Of a stretch of DNA of 17,757 nt, positions 1-6,997 are shown one piece after another. The stretch comes from UBA668 sp052034175 (lineage in GTDB: Bacteria; Actinomycetota; Acidimicrobiia; Acidimicrobiales; Ilumatobacteraceae). Both the position numbers and the translations under genes were made by a program. Positions within the stretch are counted from its first letter, which is position 1. Each line of letters begins with the position of its first letter. A model generated the notes under the pieces. The model did not search any database and had not been told where the DNA came from. It saw nothing but the letters and a program-made list of their open reading frames with translations. Where the stretch lies: the NCBI GenBank assembly GCA_052034175.1, contig JBPOIX010000072.1:1-17757 (forward strand), given 5' to 3'.

Positions 1-1555
1 CCAGGCCCATGCTGCCGAAGAGCGCGCCGATACCGAGCAGCACCGGGTTGGAGGCCAGGAACACGCCGGCCGCGGCGGGCAGGAACGTGCCCATCATGCC
101 GAACATCATGATCCCGCCCTGGGCACCGCGCAGGCCGGTGAGGCCGGTGCTCCAGGCCTTCTTGCCGGTGGTGATCGTGGGGTCGATGGACTTGCCCTGC
201 CACATGTCGGCGATCGACACGTCGGCCACGCGGAACGAGTGGCTGCCCTCGCCGATCTCTTCGTCCTGCAGCAGCTCCACCACCAGGGTGCGCACCGCCA
301 TCCGGCCGTTCTCCAGCGCCATGAACGCCTTCGTCACCTCGTCGCTGACCACGGTCTGCAGGTAACGGGCCAGTTCGTCCCACTCGTCGCCCTTGGAGAG
401 CACTTCGATCCGCTCGTCCATCAACCGTTGGATCTCGCGCATCGCGCCGCGCAGGTTGAACGTGACCTGGTTCGAGAGGTCGGTGACCTTGTCCCCCACC
501 AGCACGTTCCACTTCGCGCCCGGGCCGCGCAGGTACTCGATGCGGCCCTTGGCGGCTTCCAGCGCGGCCATCCCGGAGCCGGCGTTGGAGGGGTCGTCCA
601 CTGCGGCACGTTCCGCGCGGTAGCCGGCATTCACCTGGGCAACGATGGCGCGAGCATCGGCCACCGAACGCGCCGTGGCGTTGGCCTTGGCCGGGGCCAC
701 GACGTCGTTGCCGAGGCGCTGCACCAGTTCCGGCAGGCGGCTGGCGTCGTTCAGGGTGCGGTCCTTGCGGACGAGGGCCGCGGCCCGCAGCGAACTGGAC
801 ACCGGCACGACAGGGATGTCGATGCCCTCGCGGGCGAGGTGGCCCTTGTTGAGGTCGACGATCTTCTGCCAGTTGGCGAAGAGGTCGGTCTTGGTCTGGG
901 CGAACAGCACGGAGGGGCACAGCTCGATGGCCCGGCGGAGGAACTCCACCTCCGGGGCGCTGAGCTCCGCCGAGGCATCGCTGACGAAGATCAGGCCGTC
1001 GGCGAAGGGGAGGAAGCCGAGGGTGGCCGCCGCATGCCCGGCACCGAGGCCGCCCATGCCCGGCGTGTCCACGATGACCAGGCCCTGCTTGAGGAACGGG
1101 CTGGGCACGGTGACTTCCACGCGCTCCACACCCTTGTGGTTCTTCGGGTTGCCGACCTCGCTGACCCAGTTGCCGAGCTCGGCGATGGGGATCGGGTCCG
1201 CAAGGTCCTTGCCGTCCACCTTGCGCCGCACCACCGCGCCCGCCTGCTCGCCGTAGCGCACCAGGGTGATGGCCGAGGTGGCGAGGTCGTCGTCCACCGG
1301 GCACACCTGGTGGCCGAGGAGGGCGTTGACGAGGGAGCTCTTGCCCTGCTTGAACTCCCCGACCACACAGACGATGGTCGAGGGTCGCCTCAGTCGCGCC
1401 GCAGCGACCGTGGCCCGTTGTGCCAGGTCGCTACGGTCGAGCTGCTGCAGCAGCTTGCCCAACTCGACGATCAACCCGTCGGCGGTGGGCGCCTGCGGCT
1501 GGGCGTTGGGCTGGGCGGCAGCGGGCGGATTGGCTGGCTGCGCCGGTTGATTCAT
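1..1555 (-). CDS. Dynamin-like GTPase (IniA/IniC type), 3' end outside window
   Basis: I translated 518 codons by hand; the gene is cut by the window edge. Seen: a Pro/Ala/Gln-rich N-terminus (residues 1-25), then a GTPase core with P-loop GEFKQGKSS (66-74), a switch-I-like LATSAIT (91-97), DTPG (163-166) and TKTD (221-224). A long helical region follows, and a hydrophobic Gly/Met-rich stretch begins near residue 475, as in the membrane-inserting paddle of bacterial dynamin-like proteins. Known: this family hydrolyses GTP to bend, fuse or cut membranes, and mycobacterial IniA is a member. The ATG at 1555 overlaps the stop of the upstream acidic protein gene (ATGA), so the two are probably translationally coupled and expressed from the boxed promoter near 3170. 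The iniB-iniA gene order is the same as in mycobacteria. A second dynamin (IniC-like) may follow outside the window. Family assignment is firm; IniA versus IniC is open. Confidence 0.9.
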   Translation of the reverse strand, partial: MNQPAQPANPPAAAQPNAQPQAPTADGLIVELGKLLQQLDRSDLAQRATVAAARLRRPSTIVCVVGEFKQGKSSLVNALLGHQVCPVDDDLATSAITLVRYGEQAGAVVRRKVDGKDLADPIPIAELGNWVSEVGNPKNHKGVERVEVTVPSPFLKQGLVIVDTPGMGGLGAGHAAATLGFLPFADGLIFVSDASAELSAPEVEFLRRAIELCPSVLFAQTKTDLFANWQKIVDLNKGHLAREGIDIPVVPVSSSLRAAALVRKDRTLNDASRLPELVQRLGNDVVAPAKANATARSVADARAIVAQVNAGYRAERAAVDDPSNAGSGMAALEAAKGRIEYLRGPGAKWNVLVGDKVTDLSNQVTFNLRGAMREIQRLMDERIEVLSKGDEWDELARYLQTVVSDEVTKAFMALENGRMAVRTLVVELLQDEEIGEGSHSFRVADVSIADMWQGKSIDPTITTGKKAWSTGLTGLRGAQGGIMMFGMMGTFLPAAAGVFLASNPVLLGIGALFGSMGL

Positions 1556-3138
1556 GAACCCAGATCGTCCCACACTTCGTCGGTGACGGCCTCACCGACT
1601 TCGCTCTCGATGATGTCGGAGGTGAAGTCGTCGAAGTTGCCGCTGTCGGCCAAGTCGCCCGCCACATCCGCCACGGAGCCACCGGCGGTCTCGGCCATCG
1701 AGCCCAGCACATCGCTGAGGTCGCCGCTGCCGGCCAGGTTGCCCACGGTGTCCACCACGTCGGCCATCCCGCCGCCGTCGCCGCCGAACTGGCTGCCCAC
1801 CTGGTCCACGAGCTCGGGCATCACGGTGCCCGCAGCCTCCAGCAGGTTGCCGGTGTCGAAGCCCTCCACCTCGGCCCACGTGTCCGAGCTGGAGCCGAGC
1901 ACGTTGCCGGCGGCATCGGTGAGCGTCGTGGCCTCGCCGCCGACCTCACCGCCCAGCCCGAGCACCGACGCCCCGACCGAACCCTCGGCGTGTTCCACGG
2001 TGTTGCCCGCGGCGTCCGTGACGGTGGACATCTGGCCCTGGGCACCGGCCTGGGCCACCCCGAAGGCGTCCACGCCCACGGAGCCCTCGAGGATGTCGGC
2101 GCTCGTGCCGTCCACACCCTCGTAGTGGGTGTAGCTGCCCTCGGCCTCGGCCTCGATGCCGTAGCCGGAGGCGTTCACACCGCCGGCGTACTGCTCGGTG
2201 GTGTTGCCCTCGGCGTCGGTGCTCTCGGTGTAGGAGCCCTCGGCACCGACCTCCAGGCCGTAGCCGGACGCACCGACACCGGCCGAGTACTCGTCGGTGA
2301 CCGTGCCGTCGTTCTCCGTGTGCTGGTACCCGGCCTCGACCGTGACCTCACCGACGCCGACCTGGCCGACGGTACCGGAGGCGTTGACGCCGTAGCTCTC
2401 GTCGCCGTCGGCATCGATGGAGTAGTTGCCGCCGACGCTGCCGCCGACATAGGTGCCGCTGGGCAGGTAGTAGGTGCCGCCCACCTCACCGGCCACGCCC
2501 CAGCTGCCATCGCTGTTGTGGTACATGTCGCCTTCGACGTCCACCCCGACGGCGGTGCCGTTGGGCAGCGGGATGGTGGCCTGGAACTCGCCACCGACGG
2601 AGATGTCGCCCTCGTTGGAGACCTCGACATGGCCCTCGGCGTAGGGCAGCGGGCCCCAATCCACCCCGTACGAGCCGGAGGCGGCGAAGCCGGTGTCGCT
2701 GTCGTAGCCGACGCTGGCCGAGGCGACCCCCACGTCGAACTCGCCGCTGGCGGAGAACCCGCCGTCGCCGTAGTTGACGCCGAGCGAACCGATCGGGCTG
2801 TCGAGCCCGACGTCGGCGGTGAACTCGCCGTTGTCGTAGTCGACGTTGACGGCGCCACCGGTGACGAAGTCCACCGTGTCGAACACATAGTCGTCGGCGG
2901 CGTCGAGCAGCCATCCGCCCGGGTCCTCGACGATGTCGTTGAAGGTGTCCTCCACCGTGTCGACCACGTCGCCGACGGTGTCCTCGAACCAGCCAACCGG
3001 GTCGGAGACAGCTTCCTCGACCTCGTTGACAATGTCTCCGGCCGTGTCGACCACGTCGTTCACGGTGTTTTCGACGGTGTCCACCACATCACCTGCGGTG
3101 TCCTCGACCCAGTCGACTGCGTCATCGAACCAACCCAT
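1552..3138 (-). CDS. Acidic repeat protein, IniB-like by position
   Basis: A 528-residue protein of unknown fold. Seen: residues 1-85 are amphipathic acidic heptad/11-mer-like repeats built on D-x-V-D-T-V (for example GDVVDTVENTVNDVV), with GWF and GW turns at 2-4, 49-51 and 75-76. Residues 95-400 are Gly/Ser/Ala-rich beta-type repeats of about 38 residues (NASGYGIEAEAEGSYT and relatives). The C-terminus returns to acidic amphipathic helices (ADVVDTVGNLAG, SVADVAGDLADSG). I find no Lys, Arg or Cys anywhere, so the protein is extremely acidic. There is no signal peptide or transmembrane helix. AGAAGG at 3150-3155 lies 11 nt before the ATG. The stop overlaps the dynamin start. By order and composition it occupies the place of IniB, though I see no sequence match to mycobacterial IniB. 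I infer a scaffold or membrane-surface partner of the dynamin. Confidence 0.85.
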   Translation of the reverse strand: MGWFDDAVDWVEDTAGDVVDTVENTVNDVVDTAGDIVNEVEEAVSDPVGWFEDTVGDVVDTVEDTFNDIVEDPGGWLLDAADDYVFDTVDFVTGGAVNVDYDNGEFTADVGLDSPIGSLGVNYGDGGFSASGEFDVGVASASVGYDSDTGFAASGSYGVDWGPLPYAEGHVEVSNEGDISVGGEFQATIPLPNGTAVGVDVEGDMYHNSDGSWGVAGEVGGTYYLPSGTYVGGSVGGNYSIDADGDESYGVNASGTVGQVGVGEVTVEAGYQHTENDGTVTDEYSAGVGASGYGLEVGAEGSYTESTDAEGNTTEQYAGGVNASGYGIEAEAEGSYTHYEGVDGTSADILEGSVGVDAFGVAQAGAQGQMSTVTDAAGNTVEHAEGSVGASVLGLGGEVGGEATTLTDAAGNVLGSSSDTWAEVEGFDTGNLLEAAGTVMPELVDQVGSQFGGDGGGMADVVDTVGNLAGSGDLSDVLGSMAETAGGSVADVAGDLADSGNFDDFTSDIIESEVGEAVTDEVWDDLGS

Positions 3139-3169
3139 GTTTCATCGATCCTTCTGTGCGGTTGTCGGC

Positions 3170-3214
3170 ATCGTAAGCAGTGCCGGCGAGGTGGGCACCG
3201 GGAGCATTCCCGGT
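3170..3214 (-). promoter_or_regulatory. Box 1 plus -10 element of the acidic protein/dynamin operon
   Basis: A perfect inverted repeat ACCGGGA-GCAT-TCCCGGT (plus-strand reading) occupies 3197-3214. Reading toward the minus-strand operon, a 21-nt gap leads to TACGAT (3175-3170), a good actinobacterial -10. No recognisable -35 hexamer is present at the usual distance, so the box sits where an activator would contact RNA polymerase (centre near -43). The transcript would start near 3163 and carry the AGAAGG ribosome site. The same box lies between this operon and the plus-strand gene at 3257. Confidence 0.7.
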
Positions 3215-3243
3215 TCATGGACAATGGGCTTGCGCCCGGGGAG

Positions 3244-3259
3244 TACAGTTCGCGGGATG
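3244..3259 (+). promoter_or_regulatory. Leaderless promoter, -10 element and ATG
   Basis: TACAGT (3244-3249) is followed by exactly 7 nt and then ATG (3257). This geometry suggests transcription starts at or next to the start codon. No convincing ribosome site is spaced correctly for this ATG. Box 1 ends 29 nt upstream of the -10, further away than at the minus-strand promoters, so its control of this gene is less certain. Confidence 0.5.
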
Positions 3260-3778
3260 GGAGAACAAGTCACCACCGCGGATGTCGTCGGCCGAGTCGT
3301 GTCCCAGCCCGGGAAGATGATCACCGGCGTACCGCCGTTCGTGTTCGTCATGCCCAAGGGCTGGATCCTCGACCAGGCGCCGGGCGCACTGTGCGCCCTG
3401 CGGCTGTCACAAGAAGTGGACGGGTTCTGGGTCAACGCCCTGATCACCCACGACAAGGTGGCACGCTCGGTGGACTTCAAGTCCGCCGCCAAGGTCACCT
3501 GGGCCAAGCTGCAGCGCAGCGGGGTGAGCAACCTGGTGGACCGCGGGGAGCGGATGATGCGCTTCGGCAACCTGCCGATGTACGTCCGCGGCTGCGAGTT
3601 CACCCCGAAGGACAGCGACCGGGCGCTGGCGCAGATGCACGTGCAGTTCTTCGCACCGGTCACCGAGGGCGGCAAGGTGGTGGACTTCTTCCAGCTGGTG
3701 CTCACCGCACCGGCCGGCGTCATGCCCACCGTCGCCCCTGCCATCCTCGAGCTCATCAGCACGTTCCGCTTCACCTGA
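3257..3778 (+). CDS. Small cytosolic alpha/beta protein, possibly Mog1/PsbP (LpqN)-like
   Basis: 173 residues. No signal peptide, lipobox or membrane helix is visible, so it should be cytosolic. The pattern is a short strand, a conserved-looking MPKGWILDQAPGALCALR segment, then GFWVNALITHDKV, a central amphipathic region and a C-terminal strand-rich part ending VAPAILELISTFRF. The order 'P-x-GW ... P-x-A-x-x-A-L ... F-x-x-N ... ' is reminiscent of Mog1p/PsbP-fold proteins such as LpqN or DUF1795, but I cannot confirm it without a profile search. The start at 3257 is chosen because the upstream in-frame codons lie antisense inside the acidic protein gene and because of the leaderless -10 spacing. 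It diverges from the acidic protein/dynamin operon with box 1 in between. It ends 19 nt from the convergent Hsp70-like gene, leaving no room for a clear terminator. Confidence 0.75.
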   Translation: MGEQVTTADVVGRVVSQPGKMITGVPPFVFVMPKGWILDQAPGALCALRLSQEVDGFWVNALITHDKVARSVDFKSAAKVTWAKLQRSGVSNLVDRGERMMRFGNLPMYVRGCEFTPKDSDRALAQMHVQFFAPVTEGGKVVDFFQLVLTAPAGVMPTVAPAILELISTFRFT

Positions 3779-3797
3779 GCACCTGCGCCGGCCCGGT

Positions 3798-6700
3798 TCA
3801 GAGGCCGATGTCGTCGGCGATGCCGCTGATCGTGTCGCCGGCATCGTCGGCCAGGCCGTCGAGGTCGTTGATCACGTCGTCGGCGCTGTCGGTGACGAAG
3901 TCGCGAGCGTCCTCCAGCACCGGCTCGAACGGCAGGTCGACCGCGTCGTCCAGGGTCTGGTGGACGTCGCCCGCCAGGTCTCCGATGTCGCTGACGATCG
4001 CCGAACCCTGATCCAACAGACCGGGCACGTCGTCCACCAGCACCTGCGGGTTGATGCCGACACCGAGGTCGATCGGCTCCATCGGCGCGTCGCCGAGGAT
4101 GTCGACGCCGAGGAGATCCTGACTGGCCAAGGGGTCCATCTGGATGAAGGAGTCACTGTCGACGCTCGAGGGCATCACTTCCGTCGAGAACCCGAGGTCC
4201 ATCTCGCTGAGCTCCTCGAAGGAGTCGACGATCCCCACCGGGGGTTCGCCGAGCGGGATGACCTGCAGCTCCGGCTGGTCGCCCACGGAGAAGTTGGGGT
4301 CCATGTCGACGGTCGGCAGGATCATGTTCTCGTCGACCTGCAGCCCCGGCTCGAAGAGGCCGGGAACCGTGAGGTCGAGGTCGGGGTCGAGCTCCAGCGT
4401 CGGCATCTCGAAGCCCGGCTTCACCAGGTCGTCGAGGCCGATGCCGAGGCCGGGGCCGGCGTCGCCACCATCCACCTCACCGCCGTCGTCCGGGTCGGCG
4501 GCGATCTCGCCACCGTCGTCCGGGTCGGCACCGAGGCCGGGCAGCGACGGGTCGATGCCGGCGTCCACCAGCTGCTGGTCGCTCACCGGGTTGCCGGTCT
4601 CGTCGAGGTAGACCATGCCGGCCACGCCGGGGATCGCGGTCCACCCTTCGGGCAGGCCACCCGCCTCGCCACCGTCGGCCGGGGTCTCGGCAGTCGGGTC
4701 GGCCGGGGTCTCCCCATCGGCCGGGGTCTCCCCATCGGCCGGGGTCTCGGCTGTCGGGTCGGTGGGGGCCGGGGCGTCGGGCACGCCGTCGCCGTCGGTG
4801 TCCACCGTCAGCGGGGCCTCCTCGGCGGGGGTCTCCTCGGCCGCATCCTCGGCGTTGTCGCGCATCTCCTCTTCGATCAGCGCCTCGATCTTCTGATCCT
4901 GGGTGAAGTCCTGCACCCGCTGGTCGTACTCGTCCCGCAGGGCGGCGAGGGCGTCCTCGGTGGACTGCCCGGGCAGGGGCTGGTAGCGCTCCACGAGGGC
5001 TGCCAGTTCGGCCTGGAGGTCGGCGGCATCGGCCGGGTCGACGCCCTCACCGAGGTCCAGCGTGCCGATGCGGTCCAGCAGGGTGGCGCGGGCGTCCTCG
5101 AACGCTTGGTCCGCAACGGGGGCGTCCGCAGCCGGGGCATCGCCCGCGGGGGCGTCGCCGGCGGGCATGCCACCGTCCTCGACCGCCAGCGAGCCGTCCG
5201 CCGCAGGTGCGGCATCGGCCGGGGCAGCGGGCGGGGGCGGCGGGGTGTTGGGACGGCCCGCGGACTCCTGCTCTGGCGCACTGCTGCGCTGCGAGCTTCC
5301 CTGGCCGGACGAGCTCCCGCCACCGCCACCGCCACCACCGCCACCGCCACCGGCGGGAGCGCCGAAGGCAGGGGCAGCGGGCGCCGGCGCCGCAGCAGCG
5401 GCCACGGCCTCGTCGAAGACGTCCATGCTCTCGTCCACCAGGGCCGCCGCGGCTTCGGCGTCGGCCTCGCGGGCGGCCCGATCGGCGGTGCGAATGTCGC
5501 CCAGGTCGCCCGTTGCGGCGGCAGCATCACCGTCGTCGCCGCCACCGGTGACGGCGTCGACCAGGTCGTCGCCCCACACCACGGCGGCGGCCGTGGCGGC
5601 AGCGGCGGCGGCGGCAACGCCACCGACCACTGCCGGGTTGATCTTGCCCTCGTCCTTCTTCTTGGGCGGGGGCGGCGGCACGGCGCCACGCGTGGGCTGT
5701 GCAGCGGTCTCGTTGATGGGGGTGTCGCTCATCGTGGGCTCCTGTCGGGAAATGGGTGCGGTTGCGGTTGGGGAGGCCGGGGCCTCGGGAACGAGAAGGG
5801 GAACGGTGGCGGCCGCGGCGGCCACCGAGGCGGCGGCCATGGCCGGCCCGGCGGCAGCGGCCGGTTGGGCGGCGCCATGGGGCAGGGCGGCACCGAGCAC
5901 GACGACCAGCTTGGCATCGGCATCGAGCAGCACGGGAAGACCGGTTTCGGCGGCCACGACTTCGGAGACGATGGGCAGCCGGGAGCTTCCGCCCACCAGC
6001 ACCACGCCGGCGAGGTCGGCCATCTGCAGGCCGGCGGAGGCGACGGCACGCTCCAGTGAGCGCACGGTCTCGGCGATGCGCGGACGCAGGGCGCCCTCCA
6101 GTTCCTCACGGGTCATGCGCACCTGGGTGTGCAGGCCCGGGGCGGCCACGGCGATGGTGGCCTCGCTGTCGGCCGACAGCAGCTCCTTGGCGGTGGTGCA
6201 ATCCGCACGCAGGCGCAGGATGGCCCGGCGCACGTCCGGGTCGTTGCGGTCCAGGTCCTGCAGGCTGCCACCGAGGGCCGCCGCCACATGGCTGAACACG
6301 ACCTGGTCGATGTCGATGCCACCGAGCCGCTCGATGCCCTGCGGTGCACCGAGCAACGCCGGGCCGTCCGCTTCCAGCCGGACGACGGCGGCGTCGAACG
6401 TGCCACCACCGAAGTCGTACACGGCGACGGCGTCGCCGGCGGCCAGGCGGCCGGTGGAGGCGTAGTGCAGGGCGGCGGCGGCGGGCTCGCTGACCACCTC
6501 GACGTCGGCGAAGCCGGCCTGCACCGCGACGTTGCGCAGCAGGTCGAGATTGTAGTCGCCCCAGTTGGCGGGGTGGGTCAGCACGGCGGTGGTGGCCGCG
6601 GGGTTCACCCCGGCGGCAGCGGCCACACCGGCCAGCAGGGCGGCCGTCAACGCATCCGGCAGGTGGGGGGCACCGGCCAGCACGATCGGCGTGGTGTCGC

Positions 6701-6929
6701 CGAAGCGGCGCTTGATCTCACGCACCCCACGATCCGGGTTGACGGCCAGGATGCGCTCGGCAGCCGTGCCGACCACCAGGGCGCCGGCATCATCGAGTGC
6801 CACCACCGACGGCACTGCGGCGCCATGATCACCGAGGTGCAGGGGGCGGGTGCCGTCCGCATCAGAGATGGCGGCGGCGGTCCAGGTGGTGCCGAGGTCG
6901 ACGGCCAGGCGGGTACGGGCTGCGTTCAC
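3798..6929 (-). CDS. Transmembrane Hsp70-ATPase-domain protein with long acidic tail
   Basis: 1043 residues from the GTG at 6929. Seen: an Hsp70/actin-type nucleotide-binding domain (about 5-352) with phosphate-1 DLGTTWT, phosphate-2 DFGGGTFDA and adenosine motif GGSSRLP. The HPANWGDY segment is shared with the second Hsp70-like protein of this window. There is no Hsp70 substrate-binding domain. An Ala/Pro linker leads to PPPPPKKKDEGK and one Ala/Val-rich transmembrane helix (about 431-452). The tail of about 590 residues holds a run of about a dozen glycines, helical acidic segments, GETPAD tandem repeats, a DTDGDGVPD calcium-loop-like motif and a final amphipathic DDVINDLDGLADDAGDTI segment. 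The lysines before the helix suggest ATPase domain inside and tail outside. GTG 6929 is preferred over an in-frame ATG at 6953: it lies 7 nt after TACGGT and 35 nt after box 2, as in the 13028 gene. It has its own promoter. Confidence 0.88.
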   Translation of the reverse strand: MNAARTRLAVDLGTTWTAAAISDADGTRPLHLGDHGAAVPSVVALDDAGALVVGTAAERILAVNPDRGVREIKRRFGDTTPIVLAGAPHLPDALTAALLAGVAAAAGVNPAATTAVLTHPANWGDYNLDLLRNVAVQAGFADVEVVSEPAAAALHYASTGRLAAGDAVAVYDFGGGTFDAAVVRLEADGPALLGAPQGIERLGGIDIDQVVFSHVAAALGGSLQDLDRNDPDVRRAILRLRADCTTAKELLSADSEATIAVAAPGLHTQVRMTREELEGALRPRIAETVRSLERAVASAGLQMADLAGVVLVGGSSRLPIVSEVVAAETGLPVLLDADAKLVVVLGAALPHGAAQPAAAAGPAMAAASVAAAAATVPLLVPEAPASPTATAPISRQEPTMSDTPINETAAQPTRGAVPPPPPKKKDEGKINPAVVGGVAAAAAAATAAAVVWGDDLVDAVTGGGDDGDAAAATGDLGDIRTADRAAREADAEAAAALVDESMDVFDEAVAAAAAPAPAAPAFGAPAGGGGGGGGGGGGSSSGQGSSQRSSAPEQESAGRPNTPPPPPAAPADAAPAADGSLAVEDGGMPAGDAPAGDAPAADAPVADQAFEDARATLLDRIGTLDLGEGVDPADAADLQAELAALVERYQPLPGQSTEDALAALRDEYDQRVQDFTQDQKIEALIEEEMRDNAEDAAEETPAEEAPLTVDTDGDGVPDAPAPTDPTAETPADGETPADGETPADPTAETPADGGEAGGLPEGWTAIPGVAGMVYLDETGNPVSDQQLVDAGIDPSLPGLGADPDDGGEIAADPDDGGEVDGGDAGPGLGIGLDDLVKPGFEMPTLELDPDLDLTVPGLFEPGLQVDENMILPTVDMDPNFSVGDQPELQVIPLGEPPVGIVDSFEELSEMDLGFSTEVMPSSVDSDSFIQMDPLASQDLLGVDILGDAPMEPIDLGVGINPQVLVDDVPGLLDQGSAIVSDIGDLAGDVHQTLDDAVDLPFEPVLEDARDFVTDSADDVINDLDGLADDAGDTISGIADDIGL
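4677..4760 (-). repeat. In-frame tandem repeat in the Hsp70-like tail
   Basis: Two perfect 18-bp units GGCCGGGGTCTCCCCATC (4701-4718 and 4719-4736) are flanked by two 24-bp units (4677-4700 and 4737-4760) that differ at one base. All unit lengths are multiples of three and encode the ETPADG and ETPADPTA repeats. This looks like recent slippage or unequal exchange that preserved the reading frame, so strains may differ in copy number. Confidence 0.85.
4776..4802 (-). other. Calcium-loop-like motif (DTDGDGVPD)
   Basis: The codons spell DTDGDGVPD, the pattern of EF-hand-like and thrombospondin-type-3 calcium loops (D-x-D-G-D-G-x-x-D), which are common in extracellular proteins. Only one copy is present, which is weak by itself. 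It fits the predicted outside location of this tail. Confidence 0.45.
5319..5351 (-). repeat. CCACCG microsatellite coding a poly-glycine linker
   Basis: A CCACCG/CCGCCA hexamer-like microsatellite encodes about a dozen consecutive glycines in the Hsp70-like tail. It is probably a flexible spacer and a likely site of length variation. Confidence 0.8.
5730..5744 (-). promoter_or_regulatory. Internal Shine-Dalgarno and ATG at the domain boundary
   Basis: On the minus strand CAGGAG (5744-5739) is followed by 6 nt and an in-frame ATG (5732). This is a near-ideal ribosome site inside the long Hsp70-like gene. It falls at residue 400, exactly between the ATPase domain and the proline/lysine-rich region before the transmembrane helix. 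Translation from here would give a separate 644-residue membrane protein starting MSDTPINETAA without the ATPase domain. Whether it is used cannot be told from sequence alone. Confidence 0.5.
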
Positions 6930-6936
6930 GGTCCGT

Positions 6937-6982
6937 ACCGTACGCCGCCGCACGCAGGTGCTTCACCGGGAGGATTCCCGGT
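6937..6982 (-). promoter_or_regulatory. Box 2 plus leaderless -10 of the long Hsp70-like gene
   Basis: The box at 6965-6982 reads ACCGGGAATCCTCCCGGT toward the gene, a perfect inverted repeat. After 22 nt comes TACGGT (6942-6937), then 7 nt, then the GTG start at 6929. Box-to-start distance is 35 nt, identical to that of box 3 and the 13028 gene. The box begins 15 nt after the end of the MFS gene, so the Hsp70-like gene is set apart from the operon upstream by its own regulated promoter. Confidence 0.7.
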
Positions 6983-6997
6983 TCCCACAGGTGCGGC

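Noticed and set aside
239..2125. Long plus-strand open frame of 628 codons
   Set aside because: It lies antisense to the dynamin and acidic protein genes. Its translation is rich in His/Gly/Arg/Val without any domain, the usual shadow of high-GC third positions.
4677..4760. CRISPR-like array
   Set aside because: The units are contiguous, lie in frame within a coding region, and have no spacers.
6930..6953. ATG at 6953 as start of the long Hsp70-like gene
   Set aside because: It would start only 11 nt from box 2 and include the -10 element, and the added residues (MRRRTVRT) have no counterpart in the second Hsp70-like protein.
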